64,000 nucleotides of DNA from Erodium maritimum (Eukaryota; Streptophyta; Magnoliopsida; Geraniales; Geraniaceae): assembly GCA_963921825.1 (NCBI GenBank), contig OY997594.1:6329001-6393000 (forward strand), given 5' to 3'. The notes under the pieces were generated by a model. That model saw only the letters and a program-made list of their open reading frames with translations, did not search any database and was not told where the DNA came from. Shown one piece after another: positions 1-11,765 of this stretch; the first letter of the stretch is position 1; each line of letters begins with the position of its first letter. Made by a program: the position numbers and the translations under genes.

Positions 1-600
1 TTGTCCTGCCAGAGAGCCAAAGCTTAGCAAATGTGTAAACATGATAATGCAAGTGGAGCAAAATCTAGTATACCACCACAAATCGGTGTGCTTAGCAGAG
101 GAAGGCCCAGTCACACCTACACGAACCCTCAACATCTTTGTTCTCTTCTCTCCATGACATCAACAAGCCACTCCACACCTTCTTTAATCCTCATCCTGCA
201 TTCATATTTCCAAAATTCAGCTTTCGAGTCTCTGTGCACTTATTGTTCCATCAAAACACTAGTTAGAGCATATTGGTGATGAATAAGCGTTAGTATTCAA
301 ATCTTGTACCGATCACCTAAGACTAGCATAGTTATAGACTATAAAATCCTAAAAAATTGTAAAGGAAGTTCAACAAACCCGTCTCTACTCACGCATCATA
401 TCCTGAAACAGCTTCAAACATATGAAGACGCTCATCCAATTTTTTAAGATTCAGATACCGAGCAACCTCTTCAGCTGATACAGCAATAGCAAGATTCTGC
501 CAAGGAGCATACAAGTTTGGATTAAGTAAATATTGCTGACTTTCATTGCTTTTTTCGGCTTGAGTTGAGTTGGTCTTCTAACATGACATCAAAGCTAGTT
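1..600 (-). pseudogene. Truncated duplicate of ARFRP1-like gene, exons 5-6 (copy A)
   Basis: The stretch is clearly related to the 3' end of the intact ARFRP1-type gene at 27.9-29.7 kb. It carries a good match to exon 5 (about 391-505, encoding the ARYLDLKKLDE-type region) and to exon 6 (about 92-200), plus the 3' flank starting with the shared motif TCCTGCCAGAGAGCCAA. Exon 6 has lost four bases relative to the intact copy, which shifts the frame, and the stop codon context is changed (GCTTAG became GCTAAG). Exons 1-4 are absent. I infer a non-functional segmental duplicate. The window edge may cut off more flank. Confidence 0.8.
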
Positions 601-761
601 GATTCGGGCCTGTGTTCGATGCTTTTCACGCTTATTTACAATACCCCTATTTTTTATCAGCTTTTATGTGGAAATCATTTTGTATCTGATGAAGTTTGAA
701 TATTTCTATCGTTCCAATTTTAATCCATTTTATGTTTCTATTCCTTTGCTTGTCCTTTCAG

Positions 762-844
762 GACCACATCCAGTAGTTAAGAAGGAAAGGATCAGTCCAA
801 CTGGCTCTGTTCCATCTTCTATGCGTGGCGCTATAGAAGATTAA
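762..844 (+). other. Possible terminal exon fragment, unknown gene
   Basis: A pyrimidine-rich tract ending in TTTCAG precedes an open stretch reading GPHPVVKKERISPTGSVPSS and onward to IED and a TAA stop. It looks like a short captured or residual last exon. I do not recognise the protein and no upstream exon is evident, so it may be a chance ORF. Confidence 0.25.
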
Positions 845-849
845 TGAGC

Positions 850-2369
850 TGTAACAAGCTTTAACATACTAAATATGTGTGTTATATTATTGGCATGCTT
901 AATTAGAGATAATTTACTAACTGTATCCTGAGAGTTTATGCATGTTGAAGGGCTAGTCTAAGTTAGGCCTACAGTGATGATCATCTACTACCTATTAACA
1001 TACACATTTAGGATTGTCTGTGATCTCTGGTGTATCATTAGCTAGCATAAAGGTTGATTACAGATTAAACCTTTAAATAAAATGTTTACAAGGAAATGGC
1101 TCCAGAAAACAAGTGCCAACTGGATCATGACATCATGACCACTAAAAGACACCACGTTCCCGTAAGACGCCAACAGTTCCCTACATAACGAGTAATATGT
1201 TTACCTAAGATTACCATGATAAGGGAAGTAGAGAAAGTGTTCGTAAGTTAGGAAATGCGGGATTGAGAATTTGTGCGATGCATTCCAAGACTTAAATAGA
1301 GGGTAAGATCAGTACCCAATTATATTATGTTCACCTTTCTTATATCGGTTGTTGGTCGTAGATCTCTAATAATTTTCTACCCGGTGGTTAAAGAAAATGG
1401 TCACCCCATCCTCGGGAACGGGGTAACTGCATTCATTCCCCAAGTTGCGACTACGACATACTTCAGCTATGCATCTTGGCCATGTGTCGTCACCCCAGTC
1501 TGCATCCTGCCTTCCTACCATGACTACTCAAGGGAGATTACTAATGAACATTCACAACTTCGATTAATGAGTCAGTTTTATCATATGGATAGCGTCAAGA
1601 CTTAGTCTATGGTTGATGCGAGTATAAATCTTGCAATTCAACTCTCAGTCGACCCAAGAGATGATGTACCTACTAATCCACTAAGATTTCCCTCTCCAAA
1701 GCTTAACTCAGTTTGTTTATTCAACTAATTAACCTAAAGAATAGAATGGGTTCATAAATCAACCATGTCAATCCAAGAGTTGGCTTCACATATCCTTAAT
1801 CCATACTATTTGATGGGTTATCGAGTTATTAATAACTAAAGCACCGATAAAATAGTACTATCCCAAAATAACCCAAATCATGATTTTTGATCTAAATGAA
1901 ATTTAAAAGAATTTATATGAAAGAAAATTTGAATCATCGCCACTATTAATATAACAACACAAAAAATCTCGAGTCAATAACATAAATCCATGGATCCAAA
2001 TATTTAGAGCCATGAGGGTTGAAGTTAATTTCTTAAGCTATAATAAAAAAATCTTAACAATCCCAAGTTTCATGTAATAGAGAAGAATAACGTTTTTTTA
2101 TCAGCAAGACATATTATAAAACCTGCTCTTCGAAATGAAGAACATGGTGAAGCAATACAAGGCAGAGCATTCCAACAAAGGAACCTCAAGAGCAACCACA
2201 ACCAAAGGAATACAAACAAACACAAGAACGAGATGAACCTCAATGAAACAACCAGAAACAACTCTCCCAACATCAGTCTTGTGTTAGAGAATCCCAAGGC
2301 CCAACGAATTTGTAGTATTGTTTGACACAGTTCACTCACGCGTAGTAATCCACAATCATCCATACACAC
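850..2369. other. No recognisable gene; AT-rich intergenic DNA
   Basis: I see no supported gene. A 92-residue open frame at 1,327-1,605 has no family features that I recognise and lies in sequence resembling a decayed repeat. The remainder is low-complexity AT-rich DNA. Confidence 0.5.
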
Positions 2370-2372
2370 ATG

Positions 2373-2480
2373 GTTGTAAAAGGCGCTAGGCGTCAGTCGG
2401 GCGACAAATGGTCTTAGGCGCTAGGCGGGGACTAGTCGGGGCCTAGGCGGATTATGTTATTTTATTATTTTTAATTATTA
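2373..2480. repeat. GGCGCTAGGCG-type dispersed repeat, end fragment
   Basis: The block begins near GGTTGTAAAAGGCGCTAGGC and contains GTCGGGCGA and GGCCTAGGCGG before running into AT-rich DNA. Related blocks lie at 3,795-3,900, 9,618-9,720 and, inverted, at 9,505-9,615 and 11,140-11,270. This is a dispersed, MITE-like, GC-rich end sequence. The superfamily is not certain. Confidence 0.6.
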
Positions 2481-2501
2481 ATGAATATATATATATATGC
2501 A

Positions 2502-2893
2502 GTAAAAATCACCCTTATTGTGCAAACTACAAACCAATCTAAGCCACAGGATGCAGTCAAAGTGACGTCAGTAGAGTGCGCGCGATGCTGACATGTGGCC
2601 GCTTCGCGCGCGCCTCTGCCCGCTCGCGCGGGTGCTAATCGTTTACAAGCACAACTCTGATAGTTTAGTACAAATGCAAACTATGAGCACTGTGCTGCGC
2701 AAACTATAAGTACTGTGCGCGCGCGCGCCCACGTGTCAACACCTGGTGAGTTCGTAGTTTGCACAATAAGGTGCGGTGTTTTATATATTTATTTCCCACG
2801 TGTTAGCATCGGGTGCGCTCTGTTGACATCACTTTGGGGGATCCTATGGCTCAGATTAGTTCGTAGTTTGCAGAATAAGAGGTGATTTTTACT
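2502..2893. mobile_element. Foldback (MITE-like) element
   Basis: The left end GTAAAAATCACCCTTATTGT is matched in inverted orientation by the right end around AGAATAAGAGGTGATTTTTAC. The pairing continues inward over roughly 100 bases per arm, including GATGCTGACATGTGG against CCACGTGTTAGCATC. There is no coding capacity. It is a non-autonomous DNA element of unknown superfamily. Confidence 0.65.
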
Positions 2894-2902
2894 TGATACC
2901 AA

Positions 2903-2936
<34 letters not shown>

Positions 2937-2941
2937 GTTTA

Positions 2942-3558
2942 CTTTCGGGTGCAAACCCCCACTTACGATACTAACTTGCAAACCAATGTAGTTCATTGGA
3001 TATATGCCACATGGCAGCATCTTAGTAGTAAACATTTATTTTTTTACCAAATTCGCTAATTTACTCATTCCCGCTTCGTTTCAATACCATTTTTTTTCAT
3101 TCTTACACCATTATTTTTGTTTTTCGAAGGGCTACCATAGATATGCATATTGAATATATTTGAAGCACAAAAAATAAAAATAGCAACATAATTGTAAATC
3201 GAAGAAATGAAATGTAAATAGGTAGAAATGAAATGTAATATCGCTAAAATAAAATGTAAATACATTTTATTTCTGCATATTTACATTTCCGATTTACAAT
3301 TACGTTAGACTTATCCTAATTTTATTTTTTTTGCTCAAAATATATTTAATATGCATCTCTATAGAGAGCTCTTGGAAAACTAAAAATAATGATGAAAGAA
3401 TAAAAAAAATTGGAATTGAAATGAAGTGAGAATGAATAAATTAGCGGATTTGGCAAAAAAATAAATGTTCACTATCTAGGATGCTGCCATGTGACTTATA
3501 TCCAATGAACCAAATTGGTTCGCAAGTTTGTACCATAAGAAGAGTTTGTACCCGAAAG
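2942..3558. mobile_element. Large foldback element, 617 bp
   Basis: The termini CTTTCGGGTGCAAAC and GTTTGTACCCGAAAG are inverted. Most of the element forms two arms of about 300 bases that pair with each other (for example ATATGCCACATGGCAGCATC against GATGCTGCCATGTG). It lies within TA-rich microsatellite sequence, so no target duplication could be assigned. The open frames inside are by-products of the inverted repeat. Confidence 0.7.
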
Positions 3559-3562
3559 CTTT

Positions 3563-3598
<36 letters not shown>

Positions 3599-3794
3599 TT
3601 TAATATATTATCTGACATATATCCAACCCATTTCAGATTTTATAAGCCCAACCCAAAAGCCCAATCTATATTCGATTACACAAGTCCAAGTTTCCAATCC
3701 ATATAAGCCTTTATTATGTTAAAATCTAGTTTTTTTAATACATATATTTGTTTTAATTTTTATTGTGGTAATATTTGAAACATATTCACGGTCA

Positions 3795-3900
3795 TGGTTG
3801 TAAATGGTGTTAGGCATTAGTCGGGCGATGAAGACCTCTAGGCGTTAGACGGAGACTAGGCGGAGCCTAACCAGATTTGATTATTTTATCATTTTAAATT
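3795..3900. repeat. GGCGTTAGGCG-type dispersed repeat, second copy
   Basis: This is a direct copy of the block at 2,373-2,480: GGTTGTAAATGGTGTTAGGC, then GTCGGGCGATG and GACTAGGCGGAGCC, again followed by ATTATTAATAAATA. The two copies bracket the foldback elements at 2.5-3.6 kb. Confidence 0.6.
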
Positions 3901-3971
3901 ATTAATAAATAATATATTTTACATATATATAATAATAAATCAAAATAAAATATATTTGTGATATAAAAAAT

Positions 3972-4202
3972 GGTTAATATCATAAAGCACCACACAAGTA
4001 TACACGTTTTTCAAATAACGCATTAGTTATGATTTATTCATGGGGCACACATATGTATCAACTATTTTTTCATGTGGCACACATATGTAACAACAAACTT
4101 TGATAATTTGTTGGTACATAAGTGTGCCACATGATAAAATCGTAACTCAGTGTGTTATTTGAAAAAAGTATATACTTGTGTAATGTTTTATGATATTAAC
4201 CC
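3972..4202. mobile_element. 231-bp MITE with 10-bp target duplication
   Basis: Inverted arms of about 80 bases begin GGTTAATATCATAAA on both strands. The element is flanked by exact copies of TATAAAAAAT (3,962-3,971 and 4,203-4,212). A 9-10 bp duplication and long arms suggest a Mutator-type MITE. There is no coding capacity. Confidence 0.75.
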
Positions 4203-4212
4203 TATAAAAAAT

Positions 4213-5118
4213 AACAAAAACCAACAACACAAGAAGAGACTTCTTTACTAAACCAAATTTTATCATAATAATGTATAAGATTATTATACATATTATTTAA
4301 AATAATATATTATCATATATTATTTATAAGTTCTCATCATCCATTATTATTATCATTTTGACACAGGTCTTAACTTCCAAGTTTCAAATCATATGTTTAT
4401 TTCTCATAAATACTACTTTATTCTCTTTCTCTCGCCCACGTGTTTTCTTACAAATTTTACTCGTAAGTTACATCATAGTCATGTCTAGTCTTACAAATTT
4501 TACTACTTCCAACTCATATTCATCTCTATTCTTTTACAAGTCACGGTACAAATTTTGAGTTCTTACTTTTATTAGTTTCTTTTACCCTAATAAAGAACTA
4601 TTCAGGCACTGGCCAATCATTTCTTATCTTGTCACTTTATTTTTTATTTTTAATCTTTTTTACTTTTTTTCTTTTCAGTTTTCTCTCACCTTTTCTTCTA
4701 CCCTTGCCACCTCATCTCTTCTTCTTCGCAAAAACTGAACCTCCAAGTCTGCAACATAACTCCATGACTAATCCCATGATAACACATGCTTTATTTTATC
4801 TTTTCCAATTCCCAATACATGATTTTTTTGTCATTATTTTTTGAAAAGTCCAGTACACGATTGTGTTTATTATATTTTTTTTTATCTTATGTCATAAAAG
4901 AATTGTTATTTTATTATCTTTTTCATCTCCCAACACAAATCTATCACACTATTTTTTACTATAAGAATTTTTACAGACCCTTCGTTTCCCCAAAACATCT
5001 CTCAGTATTCCCTCTTTCCTCATTTCCCCATGTTCCTTTCTTCAAAAAAATCATTATAGCAGTTTTTAATTATAAAAAAAGAAGACAACAAGCTACTACT
5101 ACTGAACCATTTACATTA
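4213..5118. other. AT-rich DNA, nothing recognised
   Basis: The stretch is T-rich on the plus strand and gives several open frames made of Phe, Leu and Ser. These are composition artefacts. No gene, RNA or element boundary could be supported. Confidence 0.5.
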
Positions 5119-5127
5119 TCATTTTAA

Positions 5128-6910
5128 GAGAAAATTTCAGTATAATTCCTTGCCAAACAGTTAATTTCAGTATAATACCCTGACATAAATTTTTTGCACT
5201 TTCATATCTAAACCAAACATTTATTTTCACTTTAGTATCCAACTGTTAACTTTCTGTTAGTTTGGATGGAAAAAGTTAAAAAAACCATAATACCCCTAAC
5301 TATTACTCAAATTTTCAAATTCATATCATTGGTTCAGAATTTGAATATAAGTGAAATGACAATAATACCCTTCATTATTAGGGTATTAAAATGAAAATTT
5401 CACTATTTTAAAAATAAAATCAGTTTTTTTTTATAAATGCAGTTTTTATTTTCAAAATTTCATATTTTAATTTAAAAAATACATAAAATTCAGTTTTTTT
5501 ATATTAAATTCAGTTTTTATTTAAGAAATTTTTTTTTATTTTCAAATTTAAATTTAAAAAATACATTAAAATCAGTTTATTTTTATAAATTCAATTTTTA
5601 TTTTAAAAAAATCAGATTTTAATTTCAAAATACATTAAAAATCATATTTTTTTAAAAAAGTCTTTTTTTAATTTTTTTTTTCAATTTTCTACCTCCTCTA
5701 TCTCCTGTGCTTCGTCTCTCTCTCTCTCTTGCCCAAATCAATTTTGTCTCTCCCATCTCTATTTTCGATTGATTCCAGAACCCTAAGCCCCAAATTCATT
5801 TCCCATATTTGAATCGAAGAAGAATCGAGATTTTAGCAAGGGGATTGAGAGGAATTGAAAATGCCCAGTAGACCCAAGCCCTAGATTCGATTTTCTTGGG
5901 AAATTTCGGGTTGAATCTCTCGATCTAAGTTCTGGAGGTTGTGGCAGTACTTGAGCGACTTCGGCACAACTTCGTCGAGCTCGAACGACGGGAGATTGAG
6001 GCCGATGGTCGGCTCTCTTCGTCATTCAAGCTAAAAACTCCGATGGCGTGCCCGAGAGAACAAGGCCGGATCTGGAACGTTGCTCGCCGAAAATGGCGTC
6101 ATGGTCAGATCTAAAGATGGCGTTGAGTTCAGATCTAAACTCGCCGCCGCGCCCACGCAAACTCACTGCCACCGCCCGTGCCTGAACTCTCCGTCACCGT
6201 CGGTGCTTGGTCTTGCCTTGGTCTGCCGGAGCTCACAAACAAGAGATGTGACTGAGATGTGGTTGTGTGTAGCTAAGAGACGTGATTGTAGGGAGAGATA
6301 AGAAGATGAGGAGGAGAGAGAGAATGTGGGTAGAAAAAAGAAAATAAAAAACAAATATAATTATATAATTAAATAAAAAAAACTGATTTTTATGTATTTG
6401 TTTTAAAAAACTGATTTTTATGTATTTTTAAAACAAAATCTTATTTTTATGTATTTTTAAATTAAAATATGAATTTTTGAAATAAAAATAATTTTCTTGA
6501 ATAAAATCTGAATTTATAAAAAAATATATGTGTTTTATGTATTTTTTAAATTAAAATATGAATATTTGAAAATAAAAATAATTTTCATAACTAAAATTAA
6601 ATTTATAAAAAAAAACTGATTCTATTTTAAAAATAGTGAAAATTTCATTTTAATACCCTAACTATGAATGGTATTATTGTCATTTCACTTATTTTCAAAT
6701 TCTGAACCAATGGCATGAGTTTGAAAATTTGAGTAATAGTTAGGGGTATTATGGTGTTTTTAACTTTTTCCATCCAAACTAACAGAAAGTTAACGGTTGG
6801 GTACTAAAGTGAAAATAAATGTTTGGTTTAGGTATGAAAGTGCAAAAAATTTATGCCAGGGTATTATACTGAAATTAAATGTTTGGCAGGGTATTATACT
6901 GAAATTTCCC
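5128..6910. mobile_element. Long-TIR Mutator-like element with GC-rich cargo (Pack-MULE candidate)
   Basis: The left end (GAGAAAATTTCAGTATAAT) and right end (ATTATACTGAAATTTCCC) are inverted repeats. Arms of about 300 bases match well, and weaker AT-rich arms continue towards the middle. Flanking 9-mers TCATTTTAA and TTTTTTTAA agree at 7 of 9 positions, consistent with a decayed 9-bp Mutator-type duplication. The centre (about 5,690-6,300) is GC-rich and looks genic: CAGAACCCTAAGCCCC, then TCGAACGACGGGAGATTGAG. No transposase is present. I infer a non-autonomous element that captured part of a host gene. The source gene is unknown. Confidence 0.65.
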
Positions 6911-6919
6911 TTTTTTTAA

Positions 6920-7157
6920 ACCATACATTGGAATTATCTATGGGCCAATAACAATAAAATTATTTACATTTCAATTCTTCAAATACATACAAGTCCATAT
7001 TATTTTTTAAATCAAACGACTTCTTCAATTCCCAACTTAAAATTATTTAAAATTTACTTTTAAAAAAAAATTAAAATTTATTTTTAATGACTCATTCGAA
7101 TTTTTCATAATGAAAGGATAAGAGTCTACTTTCGTATAGGATTTTGAATTAATTATT
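6920..7157. other. AT-rich spacer
   Basis: Nothing recognised between the Mutator-like element and the next retroposon. Confidence 0.5.
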
Positions 7158-7170
7158 ATACTGATATTGG

Positions 7171-8208
7171 GGAACACACTAGGGTCTGCCAAGGGGTGGG
7201 TGTGGACAATGAGAGTCTCTGCTGGGGGACTTCATGAAGATCCGAATCAGGGCAGACATTAGAGTACCTCTGCAGAGTCAACTCTGGTTTCGTCTATCGG
7301 TATCCTAGGTACGAACTCGACTGAGTATCTCCTATGAACACTTACCTGAGCACTGTTTTGGTTGTTGTTGTGCGGGTCATCTGTTTCCGGTCTGTCCGAT
7401 TATTGGAGGAGTGCAGGGGTCGTCACTGAAGTCGCTGGGGGACCCGAGATCGACAATGGAGAAAGCGAAACATGGAAAGGCCACCCCAGGGACGAACTGG
7501 ACTTATATGCGTGGTAAAGGGAAGGGGAGCCCTACACAAGGGGTACCAAGGACACCTCCAAGGCAACCGGAAAAGGGAAGGTGGACATGTCACGAGGAAA
7601 GGGAAGAGGAGGTGCCGGTGGGATGGCTACCGCGAAAGTCATCCCCATCGCTGTCTGGAAAAAAAAGAGCGGGGAGGGAGGAGGACCCTACAGAGGAAGA
7701 AGGATCATCGGCGTCAGATGGGGCGTCATATGTAGCGGCGGGGGGCTTCAAGCACCCTCGCCTCCAAGAATGAGTACTGAAGGATCCAGGGAGGGTTTGG
7801 TTGACTGTACCTTTTCCCTGGAAGATAGGTGGCGTTGGTACCACCAACATTTGATGAGTTACTTCTCTACCACTTTGGAGTCAGCAATCCCGCGTTCAGG
7901 AGCCCTAACACTATCACTCAAGGGAGGATGACGCACGCTGACTTACCGGGGGAGTAATCGGTCCACCACTGCGACATTATTATCTGATCTGTTCGATCAG
8001 TTTCTTATGGTAGGAGCATACTATATCAGTATCTTTGAATGCTACCACAATCCCACCACTCCGACCGCCCTTATGCCCATGAGCAACATTTACTATTTTA
8101 GCAATTATCTTTCAGTTTATGTTAGTTTTCTTGGTTTGTATGGTGCTTTCCGTAATAGCGGTCAGCAGAATGCTTTAAATTTATAATATTCTATTTCTGC
8201 CTAAAAAA
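7171..8208 (+). mobile_element. LINE-like ORF1-only retroposon E1, 5'-truncated
   Basis: The element is flanked by a perfect 13-bp duplication ATACTGATATTGG (7,158-7,170 and 8,209-8,221) and ends in a short A-run, as expected for L1-type target-primed insertion. It carries the 3' part of an ORF1: the DUF4283 tail (GDFMKIRIRADIRVPL-like), then a zinc knuckle of form C-x2-C-x4-H-x4-C (HCFGCCCAGHLFPVC), then a charged region ending KHPRLQE and a stop at about 7,773. The 3' UTR contains the family motif CCCGCGTTCAGGAGCC. No reverse transcriptase lies between ORF1 and the tail. At the codon where E2, E6 and E7 have TAG, this copy reads CAG. Confidence 0.8.
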
Positions 8209-8418
8209 ATACTGATATTGGTTTTTTTATTAATTTATTGTTACTTTTATAACAGTTCCTTTTTCACCTACTTATCTGACCTACTTTTTCTTTCTCATTT
8301 CTCAATGTCCTTTTATCTCTTTTTATATTCATCGTTTTGTGTCCCTTTCACTTCCCAATACAACACTCTTTCATTTCAATCATTATTTTTCAATCACAGC
8401 TTCTTCATTTTTCTCTTA

Positions 8419-9351
8419 GAGAATCTACAATGGTTAGGCACTACACAATGTCAAGGAGCAGTGTCAAAGAGTGCTTTTTGTCTTTCTGACACTGCTTCCT
8501 GACACTACTCCTCCAATGATAATGTCAGGAGCAGTGTCAGGACAGTTTCAGTAATTAAAAAAACACCCCAAATGTTTGTAACACTTTTAATTGAAACCAA
8601 ATATGAAATGCATAAATACATTTTTTATTTAAAATCAAATAGAAATTACATTAACATCGATAATTAATATTTAATTGCGGCCGCCATCTCCAAATTTAGC
8701 CCAAATGTGTTCGATGAGATTATCGTGAAGTTGGTAATGAACATTCCGATCCCGAATCCTTGTTCTATGGCCCATGATACTTTCCCTGGTCACCGCTGGT
8801 GGTGGTCCTCTACGAACGGTTTGGTCTGGGACACCAATATCTGCAAACGGATCAGTGGGCCACGACCTCCTCTCATCCTCAACGATCATGTTGTGTAGGA
8901 TCACACAAGCAGTCATGATCCCTGAGAGTGAGTCCCTATCCCACATTCGGCCCGGGCGAGTAACGATGTGAAACCGGGTTTGTAGAACTCCAAACGCTCG
9001 TTCGACGTCCTTCCTACACGCCTCTTGGTATCTAGCAAAGCATCGTTGCTTCGGTGTTTGTGGAGCAGGTATGGACTTCACAGATGTTGCCCAGGTTGGG
9101 GTAGATCTGAATTTATAGGAAATTGATGTGCCTTTGGAAGTCGTCGTCACCACGTGGCGGGTCGTGACTGGCCAACCGACTAGCCGTTGTCGCCAGACAC
9201 GACCAGCTGCATCGTTGCTGGAACCAGACACGACGAGCTGACACGCCCGCGCTGACACGACCACCTAACACGACGAGCCGTGCCAGCGCGTCGTGTAAGT
9301 GTCATGCCTACGCCTGACACGACCGGCAACAACGACAAATTGGAGCTGCTC
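8419..9351 (-). mobile_element. PIF/Harbinger-type element with transposase remnant
   Basis: Termini GAGAATCTACAATGG and (inverted) GAGCAGCTCCAATTT are flanked by TTA on both sides (8,416-8,418 and 9,352-9,354), the classic Harbinger duplication. On the minus strand, about 8,671-9,060 encodes the C-terminal part of a Plant_tran/ALP1-like transposase, with EACRKDVERAFGVLQTRF and ACVILHNMIVEDER. The upstream half of the protein is unrelated low-quality sequence, and the N-terminal catalytic region is missing. At 933 bp it is an internally deleted, non-autonomous derivative. The ends also contain repeated short motifs (GACACTGC and TGACACGACC). Confidence 0.85.
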
Positions 9352-9504
9352 TTATAATTTCAGTCGCATGCATCATAAACTTATTTCATCTTCTCTCATT
9401 TGTTCAATCTCGACCAATTTCTTTGGCTGTTTTTATTTAATGAGCTTGGATTTCGGTTATATATGGCTATCTTGTGGTCATCCGAGTTCAATACAGGTGT
9501 AATT

Positions 9505-9720
9505 AAGTCGCCGCCCGTCCCGCCTGACCGCCGCCCAGCCCGCCTGACCCGTATTCCGCCTAATCCCCCTACCTGCTTGAATCGTGGCGTTTTCTCAGTT
9601 TTGGGCGCCTAGGCGGACAAGTTTGTAAAAGGCACGAAACGTCGGTCGGATGGTGAGCATCTTTAGGCGTTAGGCGGGAGGCCGGGGGCTAATCGAGACC
9701 TTGGCTGATTTTACTTTATT
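9505..9720. repeat. GGCGCCTAGGCGG repeat, inverted pair
   Basis: Two GC-rich blocks lie close together in opposite orientation: 9,505-9,615, with CGCCGCCCGTCCCGCCTGACC and the palindrome GGGCGCCTAGGCGG, and 9,618-9,720, matching the blocks at 2,373 and 3,795. They are probably ends of related DNA elements. Confidence 0.55.
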
Positions 9721-9839
9721 TTTTATTAATAATAAATAAATATTAGAATTATAATTTATAGTTTAGTTATATATATATATTTTCTATTTTTAGTTACAAC
9801 TTTTTAATAAAATATATCTAGTATATTTTATTAAGATTA

Positions 9840-11660
9840 GGGGTGCTCAACGGTGACTCAATACCTGGACCCGCCCGGTTCAAGTCGGTAAGGAGTTAAG
9901 ACAACCGGACCCGGACCCGACAGTATGCGGGTGGTACCGGTTTTAGGGCTGGACGGGTGGGCGGATCAATCGATAAGTACTGGGTCTGGGGAAGTGGTTA
10001 ATAGCTTTGTGAGTGTGTATTATTATCTTGAGGCTCGATGAAAAATGATGAAATAAGCTTCAAACTATAAGAAAATTGTGAAGAGTTTGAAACTGTTAAG
10101 TTAACTAAACTGTCTGCATGTTGGTAGGTTTGGGAAAGCAACACCATTTCTGTAGATGATGTTGTTAAGAAAGAGAAGATTAAGAGTGAACTGAACTTCC
10201 AAGAAAGAAATGTGTTGATGGGGTGTTGTTGTAAAGAAAAAGAGAATGGAAGTTGAAAGGAAGTTTGAGAAAAGGCTTAAAAGTTCATTGAAAATAAACA
10301 AACAATAAAGTGAAAGTGAAAAGCTTGGGAAGTGTAAAGGTTACGTTTGGGAAGTTTGAAAGGTTGGAGAGAGAAAAGATGAAAGAGAGAGATGTTGACA
10401 AGAGACAACACGTGAGAGAGAACATTGGAAGAAGAGAGAAAAGATGGAAGATAGAGATGTTGACAAGAGACAATACATGAGAGAACATTGAAAGAAGAGA
10501 GAAATAGAAGTTTAAATAATTTATAAAATTTGTACTTTATTTCTCTTATTTAAACAAATCTGTACAATGCTCTTCTTCTTAGTTAAATTAGTTTCTACAC
10601 TCTTCTTCTACTTTTGTTCACTTGGTTGATTCAGTTTCTCTTGTTCTTCTTATTTATTTCATTTCATCTCTTTTATTCTATCAAAGTATGTCTTTGAGAA
10701 ACCAGTTATATATTTTGATCATCAAAATATATTATTTTTCTGTCTTTAATATTAGTATTAATTGTAATATTAGTTTATACATAAGTCTTAATAAATGTTA
10801 CACTTTTCAAAGTTCTCTCTCCCACGTGTAGTACTTTTTCACCCCTCTTCAATGCTCCTTTTCAGACTTGCAGAGGCATTTTAACCCCATTACAGTACTC
10901 ACGACTCACAAGACATATTCAAAAGAAACACAACAATGTTTTAATGTCCATGAATGCTTCTGTATCCTTTTTATCTTCTCCAGACTCCAGAAACCTCTTT
11001 GTTTCTTCCACTTCTTTCATACCTCCCTAAACTTTATTTACATGAGAGATTCGATATGGACGTGAGTCCTCCCCTTCATCTAGTCTTCTTTTTCCAGCCA
11101 CTCATCTCTCCGTAAAACCGAAGTTTTACACTGGATTCAGACGGCGCCAGTCCGCCTAGGCGCCGATCCACCCGCCTAGTCGGGTTTCACGCCTTGATCC
11201 GCCCGACTAGCATTAATCGCGGCAATGTTTCCATTTTTGGCTCATAGTCGCCGCCTAGGCGGGTAAGAATAGAAACTATTTCATACTTTCTCATTTCTTT
11301 CTCTATTTCTCTGTCATCAGTTCATTACATCACTAAAGCGGAGTTAATATGTGACGATGAGTCTTAAGCTTTTTTTCTTCTTCTTCTCCGACATATCACA
11401 CAACCCTTTATCTCTGTTCTACTTTATTTCATTTCTCAAACGTATGAAGGCTTTTTTTTCCATTTTTCTAATCTTTATCTCTCTTATCTCTCTTATTTCT
11501 ACATATTTTTCTAGTTTCTTCGTAATTTTCATGGTCTCAGAGTTTCACTCCTTCACCAATGATAATAGATTTCACAGTAAGAAGAAGTTTGAGAAATAGG
11601 TTTTAGATCCGGTTAAAACCAATTCACCCGCCCACCCGTCTGAACCCAAAACTGGAACAC
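9840..11660. mobile_element. Possible hAT-type element, boundaries uncertain
   Basis: The left side TAGGGGTGCTCAACGG and right side CTGGAACACCCCCT are roughly inverted, and each is followed inward by CCCGCCC/GGGCGGG-rich sequence. The interior (about 10,000-11,130) is AT-rich with no recognised protein. Another GGCGCCTAGGCG block lies at 11,140-11,270. No 8-bp target duplication was found, so this is only a candidate. Confidence 0.3.
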
Positions 11661-11664
11661 CCCC

Positions 11665-11765
11665 TCAAACGCTAGAAGTGAGATTCTGGGCCCATATGGA
11701 CGACAACGAGTGGGCCTGTGAAGTCCCGGCGGGGTCCATATGGAATAAGTATGAAAGCGTTACGG
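11665..11765. promoter_or_regulatory. Duplicated promoter-like block, copy 1
   Basis: AAGTGAGATTCTGGGCCCAT, GACAACGAGTGGGCCTGT and GCGTTACGGGATCGTTTGTC recur at 14,487-14,590, where they lie just upstream of an ATG in good context. GGGCCCA/TGGGCC elements are common in plant housekeeping promoters. Here no coding exon follows directly, so the block seems to be an orphan duplicate. Confidence 0.5.

Noticed and set aside
2710-2732. GCGCGCGCGC tract as a regulatory or Z-DNA feature
   Set aside because: It is a short alternating run inside the foldback element, with no further support.
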